Notes: generated by a model not told the origin, from the sequence alone. Counted from the first letter of the stretch, positions 22,961-35,894 are shown. The stretch is 64,000 nt of DNA from Diphasiastrum complanatum (GCA_029204225.1 CM055100.1:29092649-29156648); one strand, 5' to 3'. A program made the numbers and translations.

Positions 22961-23026
22961 GAGCCTTTTAGTCAATGTAGAATTTTTAAATTGTATTTAA
23001 AGTTGCCTCCTACGTGAGAGCCTTTC
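22947..23026 (+). repeat. Two 22-bp direct repeats, 57 bp apart
   Basis: TGCCTCCTACGTGAGAGCCT begins at 22947 and again at 23004. Confidence 0.85.
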
Positions 23027-23209
23027 ATTGAACCTTATTGTTCAGAGTTAGGTTAAGAGTTAGAGCACTGAAGAGATATTTTTCTCTTCTTAGTTAGTTT
23101 GGTTTTTGTTTTGTTGTTTTGACGGCATTGCTCCGTCTTGGTGCCATCAATTTTGATGTACTTGTTTCATCTTATATGCCTTTGGGCATGGAAAAAGATG
23201 TTAATAAAG

Positions 23210-23213
<4 letters not shown>

Positions 23214-23270
<57 letters not shown>
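23214..23270. repeat. (CT)n tract
   Basis: About 28 CT units, followed directly by the gypsy fragment. Confidence 0.95.
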
Positions 23271-23273
<3 letters not shown>

Positions 23274-23400
23274 TCAGCGATATATAAACGATATATTTCA
23301 TCCATATCTAGGTCAATTCATAGTTTTATTTTTAGACAATATCCTCATCTACAATAGAACCCTTACGGAGCACGTGAATCATATCAAAGCAATGTTGCTT
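23271..23400 (+). pseudogene. Ty3/gypsy reverse transcriptase fragment
   Basis: After the CT tract the frame reads RYINDIFHPYLGQFIVLFLD then NILIYNRTLTEHVNHIKAM. This matches the gypsy-type catalytic region, where the usual sequence is VFLDDILIYS...EHxxHL. The second catalytic Asp is replaced by Asn (LDN instead of LDD), and the frame ends soon after. Only about 43 residues survive. Confidence 0.7.
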
Positions 23401-24976
23401 TATGGTCTTGTATCTGCTTCAGTTGCAGATTTGCCTTGTCCTCTTGCTGTTTTGAAATTGTAAGCTCATTCTTGAGTTTAATGAGCTTATGGGCCATGAG
23501 AATGTTATTTTTTTACAACTCTCCGATTCAGATTCAATGACCATCTTTTCTTCCATTATTTTCATGATAACGTGGCCTAATTGTTGATGGAGGAGGCCCA
23601 TGATATCTTGTGAATCAAGAAGAGTGGTCACTTCATGAATTTTTGATGCTTAAGCTCTTGTCGACATCCAAATCGTATCTATCATTGAATTGGTTCCAAG
23701 TGCTACTTGCGTCTGACCTGCCTATTGTTGATCAAAATAAAAGGAAGGGGAAGGGGGGGGGGGGGGGGGGGGGGGTGTAAGCAACTTCAAACGAGAGAGT
23801 GTCATTCAAAGGATTGGAGTCATTCATCAAATTCATGAAATATTGTGTGCTAGGAGAAATTGCACGAGTTTGTGTATCAGGCGGGGTGGGAGAAGGAGGT
23901 GTATAAAATGGAGAGATAACAAGTAAAATGAAGATCCGATGGTAATAGAAGGAATAGAGATGGTGGTCGAGTCAGATGTGTGAGACAGTATCGGAGAGGT
24001 AACTATAGTGGCTAAATGAAGAATAGGTACAATGTTGGGAGAAACAAATATAGAAGCACCAATTAGCGTTGGTTACATAATACACTGCTGTGGTGATGTG
24101 GGAGGTGAGGTGGGTGAACTCTTTCGCTACATGTATGTCATCGACTATGAGAAGAGCTCACTTGTTGAGTACTTGTGGTTGGTGTAGTTGTTGTAAGGAC
24201 AGATTGTCATCAAAAATCCTAGACTTGATTTTTCATCACTGTTGTAGCCACAACATAAGGAAGTGGCCCTGCCATGAAATTTTGGGAGTTAGGCTCAATA
24301 GCCTTCTTGAGCTCAACTATAATGGTGTCATGCAATTTGTAAGGAACTACCGTAATTGCTGCAAATTTCTGATGGCACTCCACCAATTAATGCAACAGGA
24401 ACAAGGTGATGCACTCCTCTTGTAAATTACCTACTGCGATGAATTGGTTCAAGAGGTGTGTCATAGCTTTCAGCGTAGGATCAATGATGGCGCCAATTAG
24501 GTAACCATCATTGGTTTGGAATTGTGGAACTATGGCATCTACATGAGGGGCTATAGTGGCTGTAACTAGTACCTATGGGATGGGGATGGATGTGTCTCCA
24601 TAACTAATCCGATGGCAGCAAGGGTTGCCTCAGTCACGCACCTTGTGTGTGACATCTTGGTATTGGATATAAAATCATAACTTGGTCTCATCCCATGTAC
24701 CAAAAGCCATAAAAACTAATTCCAAATTTATTGCATTATCAAGGAAAACAGCGTAAATGTCATTGCTTTAAGTAGTGGTTCAATTGGAGCCATTTTGCTA
24801 CTTTCTCCATGCTAGGGAGCACCAAGATATCATGTTCCGGAGGCACATGCCTTTGGACAAGTGATTTTTGAAAATTAGGACCATTAATATCAAGATGAAT
24901 TCTAAGAAGGTTGGGCTGTTTTAATATACTTTTGTCCTGTACCAAATATTTGCCAATTCCACGGAAATGTCGTAAA
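23401..24976 (-). other. Unassigned DNA with a coding-like minus-strand stretch
   Basis: A G homopolymer sits at 23752-23775. On the minus strand, 24580-24400 reads TIAPHVDAIVPQFQTNDGYL and on through AIIDPTLKAMTHLLNQFIAV, with further scattered coding-like text down to 24000. Stops and frame changes interrupt it. I do not recognise the protein; a decayed transposon gene is the simplest idea. Confidence 0.3.
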
Positions 24977-25127
24977 ACTTCTTCCCCGCCCACACTACTT
25001 AATTTAGTAGATTAGAATTAATGAAAAAGGCATGGAAGAAGCAAAAAAATTTGAAGCAGGTAGCAATTCACTCTAATACAAGAAAGCCTAAAAATTTCAA
25101 AAGACAATGTAAATAAGCATTGTAGTT
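24977..25127 (-). repeat. Third copy of the inverted-repeat family (inner half)
   Basis: Runs from CCCCGCCCACACTACTTAAT to AAATAAGCATTGTAG and aligns with 22276-22445 at high identity, apart from a gap of about 18 bp. It lacks the outer tip. Confidence 0.8.
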
Positions 25128-25367
25128 TTGCTATTTATGAATTGCATAAAGAGGCGCATCTAAAGTATTGAGTCTTTGCAATGAAATTCTTAGCAACATG
25201 GCACAATTTTTTTATGTGTATGTATGAAATTTCTATTATTTATAAATTGCATAAACAAATGCATCTTAAGGATTGAGTTTTTGCAATGAAATCCATGCGC
25301 CATGGCAAAGCTTTTTGTGTTGCATAAATTCCATTGACCAACTTAAACACATACTATATAGCGGATT
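25128..25367. other. Non-coding DNA with an imperfect ~110-bp tandem repeat
   Basis: The text around TGCATAAAGAGGCGCATCTAA (25143) recurs as TGCATAAACAAATGCATCTTA (25249), each followed by a GAGTCTTTGCAATGAAAT-like phrase. Confidence 0.5.
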
Positions 25368-25496
25368 ATGGAAGGAGCCGGGCACAGGCCATTCTGCCCG
25401 GTAAGGATTTCCAAAAAATTTGGGCTCGACCGGGCCGAGCCCAAATTTTTTGGAAATCCTTACCGGGCAGAATGGCCTGTGCCCGGCTCCTTCCAT
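25368..25496. repeat. Near-perfect 129-bp palindrome
   Basis: The arms 25368-25428 and 25436-25496 are exact reverse complements over 61 bp, and the seven-base centre (ACCGGGC) pairs internally apart from one mismatch. Arms include GGAAGGAGCCGGGCACAGGC and the complement of it at the right end. A transcript would fold into one long hairpin. It lies about 1 kb upstream of the MORN gene start codon. Confidence 0.95.
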
Positions 25497-25712
25497 TGCG
25501 TAATGGGTCTTTGACTTTTCCACATGCCATTTACAAAGCATAATCAGCAGTGTGGTTCTTTTGGACCAATGAGAAATTGCCACGTGGTAGTCTGACGCAC
25601 ACAGTTTGACGCGGACTGACGCGCAATCTGACGCGCGTTTGGAATGTGCTTCAAAATTTTATAATTTTTTAAAAAAAATCCAGTGACATTTTATGATTTT
25701 TAAAAAGCCCAA

Positions 25713-25800
25713 AAAGTGGGCGTAATGAGCACAAAGAATCCATTACATAGTATTTATTGGTTTTTGCCACAAAGCAACCCAAACAAATTACGCCCACTTT
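25713..25800. repeat. Short inverted repeat, 14-bp arms
   Basis: AAAGTGGGCGTAAT at 25713-25726 and ATTACGCCCACTTT at 25787-25800 are exact complements with a 60-bp loop. Confidence 0.85.
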
Positions 25801-26495
25801 CCCTAACGCTTTCATCATGCTCTTTTGTCAAAAGGTGCACGCTCTATGACTTCCATATTTCGATAGCGTCTTTCTACGTGAACTACTAGTCTTTCTAGGC
25901 TTGTCGAAGCCCGTCTGGATAGGCGTCTCTCTCTCGCTCTCGCTCTCTCTCTCGCGGAGGCGCGAGAGGTTATACGTGACGAGGACCTTCGCACGATCTC
26001 TCGGAGAACAGCACTACAGATTGCTATATGCTTTACATACGGTGTTGGTGAAGTATGCAATTCTAGATTCAGAAACTAGATAGTTTGGAGGGTATACGCA
26101 ACGCTAGCTCTATAGTTTGCTACAGTAAATCCACACTAAAGCATCCAACTTCAGTTGTATTAGTTTTTGGCAGAAGAGGTTGCAATGCAGAAGCTTTTGC
26201 TCATTTGTGATGCGAAGCTAATGTTGTCAGTATACAGTATCTATTGGGTACTGATCAAATTGATGATCGGCTCGGTTTTCTGTTTGATGGAGTATAGCAG
26301 CTGCATCTTTGATTGAGATTGAGAAGCTAACTACAGACTTGACAGTAATGAAGTAAAAGTGCAATTTCACCTCAATCTAAAAGCTTAATTTATTTCACTT
26401 AGCTCTCGGAATCACAAAAGCACCTTCAAAACCTGTGTTAAATATTTTTCGATCGACGACAATCCACATCTCGCCGTTCTGATGCATGTGGTAGG
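25801..26495 (+). other. Upstream region of the MORN gene
   Basis: No coding sequence is supported. A CTCTCGCTCTCGCTCTCT pyrimidine tract is at 25925-25955, a common feature of plant 5' regions. No TATA box can be assigned with confidence. Confidence 0.35.
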
Positions 26496-29074
26496 ATGCG
26501 AACCAGTCCGAGGGTCTCAAAGCCCAAGGTGGAGAAGGAGCAGCTTTGGAAGACAAATGATCAGAGAGCCAACAAAGAAGGCTATCGACGCAACGTCTAC
26601 TGGGTTTCAGGGGACCTGTATAGAGGCGAATGGAAAGCTAACAAAAGAGATGGTTAAATAATAAACCTTGCTTAATTAGTCCTTACTATTGAACTAGATA
26701 TATTGCTTTGAAATTCGATTGCAGTGGATGAGGTGATTCAGGTGAAGGCTTACAGATAGACCAAGATTTGATGGGATACTTACATGGGCTAACAACAACT
26801 TATATTCTGAAAAAGTTTAGGGATGTTGCTTCCGATCATGGCCTTTATGATGTTAAATGTTGACGAGTGTGCAGGGTTAGGCGTTCATTTATATAATAAC
26901 GGCAACCGGTACGAAGGAGAATGGAAGAATGATAAGCAAGAAGTCAAAGGAGCACTTTTGGTTGTAGATGGAGGCAAATATCATCCTCTGTATAAAGGCG
27001 GCTGGAAGGGAGGCACTTTCCATGTGAGTATTTGCAGGTAATGTTCACTCCTTATGCTATAGGTCCACGGTCACTAGTCAATGCAGCATTTTTGTTAGTA
27101 CACGGTTATCATGTTCATTGCTCATGAACTATTGTAGTGGCCGCAGTATGAGAGTAAGCTTTTACTTAACAAGCTCAAGCTCTCTGATCTAAGCATATGC
27201 ATCAATCTCCAGAAAAGATGTGCTAGTTCACTGAGTCCTGATTTGCTTTCCATTTGAAGTGTAGAAACAGTGGAAACATGGAGTCTGGACGTTAACTGAT
27301 ATACTTGAGAAATTTTTGTTTCGTCGCCTGCTTATCTACTATTATTCCAAAGATATTGAAACAAACAATGCACACTCTGATAATTTTTTTGTGCAGTGAG
27401 AGATCAACCTCCGAAGCTGTCTAAACATTATAAGCTGCAGGCTGCAGTAATGCCTTCCAGCTTTTTCTTGCTTTCTCTCGAAATTTCTCTGGACTCATTT
27501 GAATGGCTTTATAATGCGGCTCAGCCAATTAACTTGGATTCTGTCTGTGTACCTATCGTGTACGAGAACGATCGGAGTAAAATGATAGCTTTTAATCGAG
27601 TTAGGACCTATCCATAGCTACGGCATAAGTCGATCTCTAGTATCTACGTGTATGCGAGGAAGGTAAACATGGGCAGTAGGCCTAGTATTGACGGTATAAC
27701 GTGCCAACAAACGAAGTTTGAGGTGGGCTGGTATAACTAGACGCTCGTATAGCCTTATAGAATCTGCTGCGAAACTTTTTTGAAAATTAGGTGAATCACT
27801 GCGATATCATCTATAAGTTTCAATTTTAAGCTAAAAGTTGCTACTTCGCAGAAGTGCATTAGCAATTTTCTGTTCAGTGTTTGAACTAACGCACGCTAAC
27901 CTTGAACTAAAACAAGCTGATTGATAGTAAAACTTTGCAAGAACAACTTTCTGTTCTATCTTCGAACTAAGATACGATAATTTTGAACTGAAACAAGCAA
28001 CTTGTAAAAGTTAAAAAATTAAATAGGTGGGAATGTCTCACTGTTGAATGTTCGAGGTACGTCTCATCTTATGTAGTTTAAGTGAATCTTATATTTTGTA
28101 GCACACTTCAGTAGTTAACTTTGGCGTTCTTCAAGTACCAGTTCATGTGTACACAACGAACAGTATACTGTGTAGCATTCGGGTACTGAAAACTTTGGCG
28201 TACTTCAAATACTCTAAGGACAAACCAGTGTCAGGGGCGCACAGAAGTATGGTGCCAGGTGGCAACGTTGCGATTCGCCACTTTGTATGATTCATAGTTT
28301 TGAAGGAGCCATGCTATTTTTTCCGACTATTTCTGTACAAGCGTAGTGTTATATGTAGCTTGGTGCAGATAATTAGAAGTTATGGCAATTTCCATGATAA
28401 CGTGTTGGTGTAGGGAGCAGGTGTATTATACGGAGAACAAGGAGAAATCTATGATGGGCAGTTTGAACAAGGGATGAGGAGTGGATTGGGCAAGCAGACT
28501 TACTGGTGCCCCACCTCAAAAGCTTATCACAACTATTCCGGACAGTGGGCAAAGGACAAGCGTGAAGGCTTTGGGACATTGAAAAAGGGTAAAGTCTGCT
28601 ATGTTCACGAACTTCCGAGAATCGAACGTTTTCTCTAAGTTCATTGCACTGAGCTTCATAACTCCTGATCTGATTTGCTTCATATAGATGGACCAAATCT
28701 GTTTCACTTCTCCAAGTCAATTCAGACATGCTTAATATGCAAAAATTGGGATAAATCAACAAGCTGAAGTAAATTTATATAATCCACTTTGAACACCTGC
28801 CACGCAATCATAATTTGAACCTCTTCACAATGTGGCAGTTAACGGTGAGTCATACGAGGGATTGTTCAAGAATGACCTCAGAGATGGAAAAGCGGTACTT
28901 TACTATGCAGATGGAAAGTCCAAATATGAAGGCTTATGGAAGGAAGATCAAGCTGTCTGCGGGGCATATCTTAAAATAGACGGAGGCTGCCTGCCTCTCC
29001 TAGAGGTTGAAAAGTCTCAGCAAATAGCTGACACTTTCATTGCCGAAGCCATTCAACTCACTAGCAACAAATAA
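26496..29074 (+). CDS. MORN-repeat protein, MORN3-like, four exons
   Basis: Exons 26496-26652, 26875-27023, 28414-28588 and 28839-29074 join in phase across GT-AG introns of 222, 1390 and 250 bp, giving about 238 residues. The ATG at 26496 is the one in frame with the repeats. After a basic N-terminus (MRTSPRVSKPKVEKEQLWK) come about seven MORN-type units: YRGEWKANKRDG, YEGEWKNDKQE, YKGGWKGGTFHG, YDGQFEQGMRSG, YSGQWAKDKREG, YEGLFKNDLRDG and YEGLWKEDQAVCG. The Leu-Trp-Lys start, the VYWVSGDLY entry into the first repeat and the overall length fit animal MORN3, a protein tied to cilia and sperm. MORN repeats are short beta-hairpins that bind membranes or protein partners. I infer a role in flagellated sperm; the sequence alone does not prove it. 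The second repeat has Val where Gly is usual (QEVKG). Confidence 0.85.
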
Positions 29075-30355
<1,281 letters not shown>

Positions 30356-30399
30356 GATTTCACATAGTCCCCCTTGACAAGTCAAGAAGAGTTCAAATT

Positions 30400-30465
30400 C
30401 CCTGAGCCAGAATTCGATCCTGAGCCAAAATTCGAGCCTGAGTCAAAATTTGATACTGACTGCAT
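30400..30465. repeat. Three ~20-bp tandem units
   Basis: CCTGAGCCAGAATTCGAT, CCTGAGCCAAAATTCGAG and CCTGAGTCAAAATTTGAT follow one another. Related text (AAATTCGATCCTGA) is inside the LTR at 31752-31766. Confidence 0.75.
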
Positions 30466-30473
30466 ATTGCCTT

Positions 30474-31108
30474 CTATTTAAATTTGAACATCTGATTTTT
30501 GAAATACAAAGCTTGATGATCCGACCCTGTGCCTGAGGAGGTTGCAGATCTTTTGGCCTCCTCTTGTTGAAGTAATGAAATCACTCTTGAAAGGGTGATC
30601 TTCTCTTGGATCGAAATTGCTGGGACCCAATTCTCATAGGCCTCAGGAAGACTCAATAATAGAGTCATGACAGCATCGGTATCTTCTATGCTGAGCCAAT
30701 TGTAGTCATCTGGTGCATGAGATTTTGAAAAGTGTTGATATGGCTCGAAACACTTACTACTTCAGACATTCTCAAGGTGAAGAATTTCTTCCTCAAATGG
30801 AGTTTGGAGGAGATGTCCCTAATATCGTAGAGGGTTGCTAGAATGTCCCATGCATCTTAGCAGTCTAAGCAGCACGTATGTGACTGATTTGATTGTCTTT
30901 GATGTTGAGTGATCATGGCAATAGCCTTGCCATCTTTGAGTCTCCATTTGGTGATAGTGACTACATCACCTTCAGGTTTAACTTCTGTGCCATCAACGAT
31001 GTCCCACAGTTCCTTGGCTAGTAGTATGACCTTCATTTTGAACTTCCAGAGATGGTAGTTACTCCCATCGAATCTGTCGATTAGAGAAGAACTAGTAGAT
31101 GGATCCAT
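30474..31108 (-). pseudogene. Copia gag fragment
   Basis: The first frame starts MDPSTSSSLIDRFDGSNYHL and continues WKFKMKVILLAKELWDIVDG, the UBN2-type gag entry of copia elements. A second frame (30668-30474) carries LLSLPEAYENWVPAI and LLQQEEAKRS, the later part of gag. Stops and a frame change lie between them. No zinc knuckle or protease follows. Confidence 0.75.
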
Positions 31109-31238
31109 TCTGGTTGAGCAAGATCGTTGGTAGAAAAAATGATTTCATGATATTGTTGGTTGCGCACTTGCTAGAACAATGTCTTGATAGAAACAAGACT
31201 TGATAATCTACAGACAATGTGCAGATTATTGAACAGCC

Positions 31239-31251
31239 CGCTCTGATACCA
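31239..31251 (-). other. Primer binding site (initiator-Met tRNA)
   Basis: TGGTATCAGAGCG on the minus strand, directly after the LTR CA end. Confidence 0.85.
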
Positions 31252-31865
31252 TGTCGAAAATCAGTGGGAATGAGCGGAAGCTGATGAGCGAGCTTGGTGT
31301 AGGATTGGAAGCGCGACAAACAACAGCAGTATGTCCAAATTGAATGATTCAAACAAATGCACAATGAAACGATACAGTAGTGGGACTGAAAATTTGCTAT
31401 CTGATTAATATCAAACAGTGAGTACATTGCTTGGAGTGATAACTTCAGCTTACAGTCGTTGACCATGATAACGCTAGTTATGAAAAACTCAAATAATTAG
31501 AAGAAGTTTTTTGATGAAGATTCTAGGATCTATATCCTACAAAATATCTACAACTACCTTTTGTTGCAGTTATTACAACCGCCTCATTACTGTTAATGCA
31601 AGTACAAAGTGGGCAGACTGTCAACATGAAGTCGTTGGGTCGGACAGTATCGAAATTTACAAGTATCAAAAAATGACAATATATATATATATATATACTG
31701 ACTTGAAAAATATAAAATTTTTTGAGTCGATCCAATATCAAAAAATTCTAGAAAATTCGATCCTGAATTTTTCGATTCTCTGCTCAGGAAATCGATCCTT
31801 CTATTTCTGGTTTTTCAGGATGCTCATTATTGAATGAATTTGAGGCTGAGTATCGAATTCCAACA
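31252..31865 (-). repeat. 5' LTR of the minus-strand copia element
   Basis: On the minus strand it starts TGTTGGAATTCGATACTCAG and ends GATTTTCGACA, 614 bp. A TATATATATATATA run lies near 31680-31696. Confidence 0.75.
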
Positions 31866-32300
31866 CAAAGCTATGTCAAGCCTATGAGAATTGTGGAGAA
31901 TGTACATGTGAAGGTCACAGATATTCACTTTGTCATTAACTTCATTGTCTTAGATCTTCCAAAAGCAACATCATCCTATCAACTTCTATTAGGAAGACCC
32001 TAGCTAAAGTTAGCCAAAGTACTCCATAACTGAGGTACAGACTGAATCACACTTGAGAATCGAGATCGAACGGTGAGAGTTGATCCCAATATCTGGACGA
32101 TCAAGCATGCTACCCCACTAGAGGAGACAACTTCATCCACCACTAACCACATGATCTACCAAGACCAAAGGAAGCGACACAAGCCATTGGAAATCCATCA
32201 AGATTATGATATTGATATCATCAATTGGATTGAGGCCCTAGCTACAATCAATTGTATGAGTTCCATAAAAGGATTGATCTCCCTACTTCGATAAATCAAT
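31863..32300 (+). pseudogene. Ty3/gypsy protease-region fragment
   Basis: The + strand reads VENVHVKVTDIHFVINFIVL then PKATSSYQLLLGRP followed by a TAG in place of the usual Trp of the LLGRPWL motif, then LKLAKV. This is the distal half of a gypsy-type retropepsin and its flap. The catalytic Asp-Ser/Thr-Gly is not present, being on the other side of the copia LTR. An acidic stretch follows to about 32294. Confidence 0.6.
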
Positions 32301-32935
32301 TGAGAGCTCGAGCTGAGATCCACAGCGCAAAGATCGATCACCCTTGATGATGAGATCGAAATCGAGGTGAACATGGTTGAGCTATCATGGATCCCATTAG
32401 AAACACCCCCCGAACCCTGTGAGGAAGAACTCATTCCTTGGTGTTCAGTGATCACCCTAGAAGAGGATGTGGAATATTTAGATGAACAAGCGTTAAGTTA
32501 CTGATCCACATCGTTATGGAAAGAAGTTGATACCAAAAGATGTACCTAGAATCCCACCTCTGGCCAAGATCTCTAAGGAGCCTCGCCTCATGAATGCATA
32601 TCAATACAAGGTCAACATGAGCCATTGGGACAATCTTGTAAATGAAGCCATAATGTGTGTGGACACCACTATGTGGGATCCCACTGAGAGGACAATTACG
32701 CCAACAATCCCACCAACTTACTCATGCTCTGTCAGCAACCAAGAACCCAACTGCCAATCAAAAGGAAAGGCTAAGATGGGTTGTGATCTTCCACAACTCA
32801 TGAATACCAAGATTCAATCGGCGGATGATACATCTAAGACATCAAAAATAGTCTCCACGACATGCACCTCTCCATTAAGGATCCGAACTTTTTCAAGATC
32901 TTATACAGTCCTCTATATCTAGGGGACGATTAGTA
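32301..32935 (+). pseudogene. Degenerate coding DNA, probably continuation of the gypsy element
   Basis: An open frame at 32527-32922 (131 codons) includes LMNAYQYKVNMSHWDNLVNE and a Pro/Thr-rich stretch. No domain recognised. Its position after the protease fragment makes a gypsy spacer region likely. Confidence 0.4.
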
Positions 32936-33026
32936 ATGCTAGCCGGTACGCATTACACTTGAATCCATCGGGATTCTCCAAAAATAACCAACCCCCCACT
33001 TGGAAGTCTCTCGATGATCTTTTCAG

Positions 33027-34300
33027 GCTTGCATAATGTCGGTCCCCATCCTGGGTACACTAGACATTCTCACGTGCAATCCGTAGCATTTCCTGCATAT
33101 CATGTAGGAAATCTTGGGTTCACTAGACATTCTCACGTGCAATCCGTAGCATTTCCTACATATCATGTAGGAAATTCGCTACTTTCTGAAACTTGAACGC
33201 CCCGAGTCTCTACCGCAATGGGTGATATAGGTTTAAAACTATACGCACGCACGGGCTATAACCGGTAGCCAAATGCTTACTATACCCCAATCTCCATCAA
33301 GGTGACTACCTCTCTGAGGAGATTGCTATGAAAATATGAACATATATCTTAACTGATCTTTATCATGTAGGTAGTCTTTCTTTTAACCGATCAAGTATAA
33401 CTAGAATCTGAACCATGATTCGTCAATCATAATTCATCGGATTCTTGTCCTATACTCAATAAAAGAACGTGATACCCTCACATAGGCAACAACAATGATC
33501 AAAAATTCTTTTAAGCTTAGAGTCATCTCTAGTTTAGCAAATATGACTGAAAAAAGACCAGCGAACTTCGAATTGCGAATGTTCATAATGTCACTTTGGT
33601 AATCCGTAAAGCCAAAACAGATACTCTAATAATTATTTGGTCTTTACCCAAATAAACATAGTCGATTTGTAAGATGGTCAGTCATTACCCAAATTCCACT
33701 ATCTTGTTTATTCATCTAGGGTAATCTACCATGAGCACAATCCTCTTCTATAAATTAGTTATTCCCTAGAATTTGATTTATGATTCACCAATCCCAACTC
33801 TCCAGATTCTCGAGACCATACCATATCATAAGAGTGTATTACAATTCTTAAAAGACACATTAGTTGTTCATAGCAATCTCCTTGAAGAGGTAGTCACCTT
33901 GATAGAGGTTGGGGTATAGTAAGCACTTGGCTACCGGTTATAGCTCGTGCGTGCTTACGTATAGTTTTAAACCTATATCACCCATTGTGCTAGAGACTCG
34001 GGCGTTCAAGTTTCAAAAAGTAGCAAATTTCCTACATGATATGCAGGAAATGCTACGGATTGCACGTGAGAATGTCTAGTGCAATCCGTAACATTTCATG
34101 CATATCATGTAGGAAATCTTGGGTACACTAGACATTCTCACGTGCAATCCATAGCATTTCTTGCATATCATGTAGGAAATCCGCTACTTTCTGAAACTTA
34201 AGCGCCCGAGTCTCTACCGCAATGGGTGACATAGGTTTAAAACTATACGTAAGCACACACAAGCTATAACTGGTAGCCAAGTGCTTACTATACCCCAATG
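33027..34300. repeat. Repeat mosaic: one ~300-bp unit in +, -, + order, with 63-bp tandem units
   Basis: The unit seen at 33050-33330 contains TAGACATTCTCACGTGCAAT twice, 63 bp apart (33061 and 33124), then GAGTCTCTACCGCAATGGGT and CCGGTAGCCAA. It returns inverted at 33866-34080 and direct again at 34081-34300. The junction of the inverted and direct copies (about 34080) has almost no spacer, so the last 430 bp can fold back on itself. Confidence 0.8.
33716..33870 (+). repeat. Arm of a ~150-bp inverted repeat (pairs with 35895-36048)
   Basis: GGTAATCTACCATGAGCACA through CATACCATATCATAAGAGTG matches the reverse complement of 35895-36048 at roughly 90% by eye. The arms are 2 kb apart. Confidence 0.8.
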
Positions 34301-35552
34301 GGTTTTATGCAAGGAAGAAAATTCATGATAACAATCTATTCTTTTGAGTTAATCTTTGGTTGAGACTTTGGTTGTGAAATAGCACTCTTTGATAAATATT
34401 CTCTCTTAGAGGATAACCAAGTTGCAGGATTCTCGGTTATGAAAGTGTTATGTATAGATCAAGAGATATCTGTAGAGATATGCTATGTAGTGAATCTTTG
34501 TGGGATCATTAAACCTTTTGTACAAACTTTTAATCCTGTGGATCTACAAAGTATTCCATAAACTAAGTCATTTGCATGCATAAACTAGTTGTTGGTACAT
34601 AGGCATATTGATGAGAATTGTGTTTGAGACAATTTCTCGCTAGGTTATAGTAATTTCTCATTGAGAATTGCTTATTGACCTAGAATTGATTTAGAATCAG
34701 ATTTAATGGAGCATCTTCCCACACGTAGAAAAAGTCTAAAATAGTTTATGTTGTTGACTTTAGAGGTTTCCTAAGTTTTTATGTCAAGCATCTTTGTGTA
34801 GAATTGTGATAGGGCCAGAAATTGGCATAGGTGGCAAATTGGTCAAATCCACATGTAATGCCTCTATTGAGCCAAAAGTAGTTTATGATGCAATCTCAAG
34901 TTAGTTAAGCTTGTGACACTTGTGCTAATGTAATTTGATGAGTGATCAAGTCAAAGTGTTGGCCTTGGTCAAGGGGTCCAATAGAAATTGAGAAATTCTC
35001 ATGAAGGGTCCAATGGAATTGCAAGATGGATGCATCACTCATCAAAGCAATACCTCTCATTGAACAACCAATAGGACGTTCACAAGGACCCTCTTTAGGA
35101 ATCAACCCGAGACACTTGACTCAACTATTGGCAGATGTTCTTCATATTGCCCACATACTTATGTGTACGTCCTCTTCAACCACTGGCTTCCCATCCACCT
35201 TGCATTCCTCCTTCCTGTGGGTAGCGGCAAAATTGATTTTTTTAGGAATAGCACGACATCCTCTATATATATTTTCGTAATTGTACTTTGGTCGATGGCT
35301 AAGACATTTAAATATTTTCTAAACCGATACAACTAACCAAGTCAAAAGCGTTACTTCTGAGTTAGTTGTGGAAAATCAACAATAGTAATCGTACTTACGT
35401 ATATTATTATTGAAAGGTATTGCTTATAAGTCACATCAGTTATGAGTCATTTTGGATTCATTTATTGATGGGTGTGCATAGAATACACGAGAACTTTTGG
35501 GACTTATCTTTTCCCGTTCGGAAAAGATGGAATGCTATCCCGGAAGACTCAA
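34301..35552. other. Unassigned DNA inside the inverted repeat
   Basis: Short frames on both strands (for example 35026-35280) with no recognisable domain. It is probably the interior of the element bounded by the 33.7 and 36.0 kb arms. Confidence 0.35.
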
Positions 35553-35735
35553 GAGAGTTGGATAGTTGTGGGTTGCCAAAAGTCAGAGCTTCATGTACTG
35601 AAGTTCTTGTGAATCTTAAGTTATTCTAGCCTTTAGAACTTAGGAGAGTTGGATAGTTGTGGGTTGCCAAAAGTCAGAGCTTCATGTACTGAAGTTCTTG
35701 TGAATCTTAAGTTATTCTAGATTAGAACTTAAGAG
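35553..35735 (+). repeat. 91-bp tandem duplication
   Basis: GAGAGTTGGATAGTTGTGGG through CTTAAGTTATTCTAG occurs at 35553 and again at 35644, essentially identical. Confidence 0.9.
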
Positions 35736-35894
35736 AAAAATCTAGACATATTCTAGATTGGGACCCTAACTTTGGGATGACAATTTGTGCCATATCTAAA
35801 GTGAGGGTATTCTTGTGATTACAATCCTTTTATTGACACCGAGTGTAAGTTGGAAAAGTTTGGAACTTTTTAGATGGAAAGGACTTTCAAGAAC

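Larger units (their letters stand above)
30474..31865 (-). mobile_element. Ty1/copia element, 5' end only (minus strand)
   Basis: Reading on the minus strand there is an LTR (31865-31252), a primer site (31251-31239) and a gag region, then the element ends near the (GA)n tract. Protease through RNase H and the 3' LTR are missing. The high-coordinate LTR edge abuts gypsy-type sequence starting at 31863, suggesting insertion into an older gypsy element. Confidence 0.75.

Noticed and set aside
27396-27617. 73-codon frame inside intron 2 of the MORN gene as an extra exon
   Set aside because: Exons 2 and 3 join in phase across it with continuous MORN repeats; the peptide has no MORN units.
35000-35300. 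Possible gene from overlapping 66- and 84-codon frames
   Set aside because: Located inside the inverted-repeat block; no motif and no consistent coding signal.
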